A stretch of DNA of 12,737 nt from the NCBI GenBank assembly GCA_900551155.1, contig URVA01000037.1, forward strand, positions 1 through 12,737, given 5' to 3'. The notes under the pieces were generated by a model. It made no database searches, was not told the DNA's origin, and saw only the letters and a list, made by a program, of their open reading frames with translations. This document shows positions 12,665 through 12,737 of the stretch, in pieces. Source of the stretch: an uncultured Eggerthella sp. Its GTDB lineage: Bacteria; Actinomycetota; Coriobacteriia; Coriobacteriales; Eggerthellaceae. Both the position numbers and the translations under genes were made by a program. Within the stretch, counting starts at the first letter, position 1. The number at the start of each line of letters is the position of its first letter.

Positions 12665-12737
12665 ATTGCTGATGCAACGCTTCTTCTAACTCTTCATCCT
12701 TGCTACCGAAGCCAATTTTGCCACGGAGAAAGCATAG
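12663..12737 (-). CDS. C-terminal end of an unidentified gene, cut by window edge
   Basis: The minus-strand frame is open from the window edge for 24 codons, LCFLRGKIGFGSKDEELEEA then LHQQ, to a TAA at 12663-12665. This is the only minus-strand frame open across the whole end and it has a natural charged C-terminal tail. It converges on the tRNA-Asn gene, its stop overlapping the terminator T run. Too short to assign a function. Confidence 0.5.
   Translation of the reverse strand, partial: LCFLRGKIGFGSKDEELEEALHQQ

Overview
The window comes from a bacterium with ordinary Gram-positive-style gene signals: strong AGGAGG-like ribosome sites, extended -10 promoters, a lipoprotein-anchored binding protein and compact intrinsic terminators. 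The gene set fits a fermentative anaerobe living on organic acids or peptides: acyl-CoA dehydrogenase, a TAXI-type TRAP transporter and an FMN-dependent FabK/NMO-family enzyme. The lipoprotein leader and the gene mix look like Coriobacteriia (Eggerthellaceae-like), but this is an inference from style and not proven by any gene here.

Left part (1-6733): the 3' end of a probably highly expressed acyl-CoA dehydrogenase closes with a perfect terminator. A LysR regulator (minus strand) is divergent from a plus-strand cluster: TAXI solute-binding lipoprotein, fused TRAP permease, and a RmlD-like sugar-nucleotide SDR. Three hairpins lie between binding protein and permease and one between permease and SDR, so the genes are probably co-transcribed with graded output. 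The regulator most likely responds to the solute carried by the transporter. The 3' region of the SDR gene holds competing RNA foldings and a strong terminator.

Middle (6832-9740): a minus-strand FabK/nitronate-monooxygenase-family gene lacks the family histidine (Ile144). Next is a gene-poor accessory stretch. It starts with two tiny ORFs overlapping by ATGA (8078-8310). It continues with an array of six roughly 40-nt hairpins with different outer stems (8320-8751), two of which carry an identical 23-nt apical module. Then comes a minus-strand HTH plus zinc-ribbon gene broken by an in-frame TGA (8843-9391). Last is a set of GGGTTWACCC palindromes with a candidate ~100-nt RNA (about 9430-9530) and a nested 13-bp inverted-repeat/terminator element (9567-9676). 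This stretch abuts the 3' end of a CAT-anticodon tRNA, probably tRNA-Ile2, and looks like the remains of, or cargo from, a mobile element. It is the most unusual part of the window.

Right part (9741-12737): housekeeping genes. tRNA-Ile2(CAT) and trpS are on the minus strand. Divergent from trpS is a RhlE-type RNA helicase, apparently translated from a leaderless mRNA, with DEVD in place of DEAD. A tRNA-Asn(GTT) with a clear promoter and terminator follows, then the last 24 codons of an unidentified minus-strand gene.
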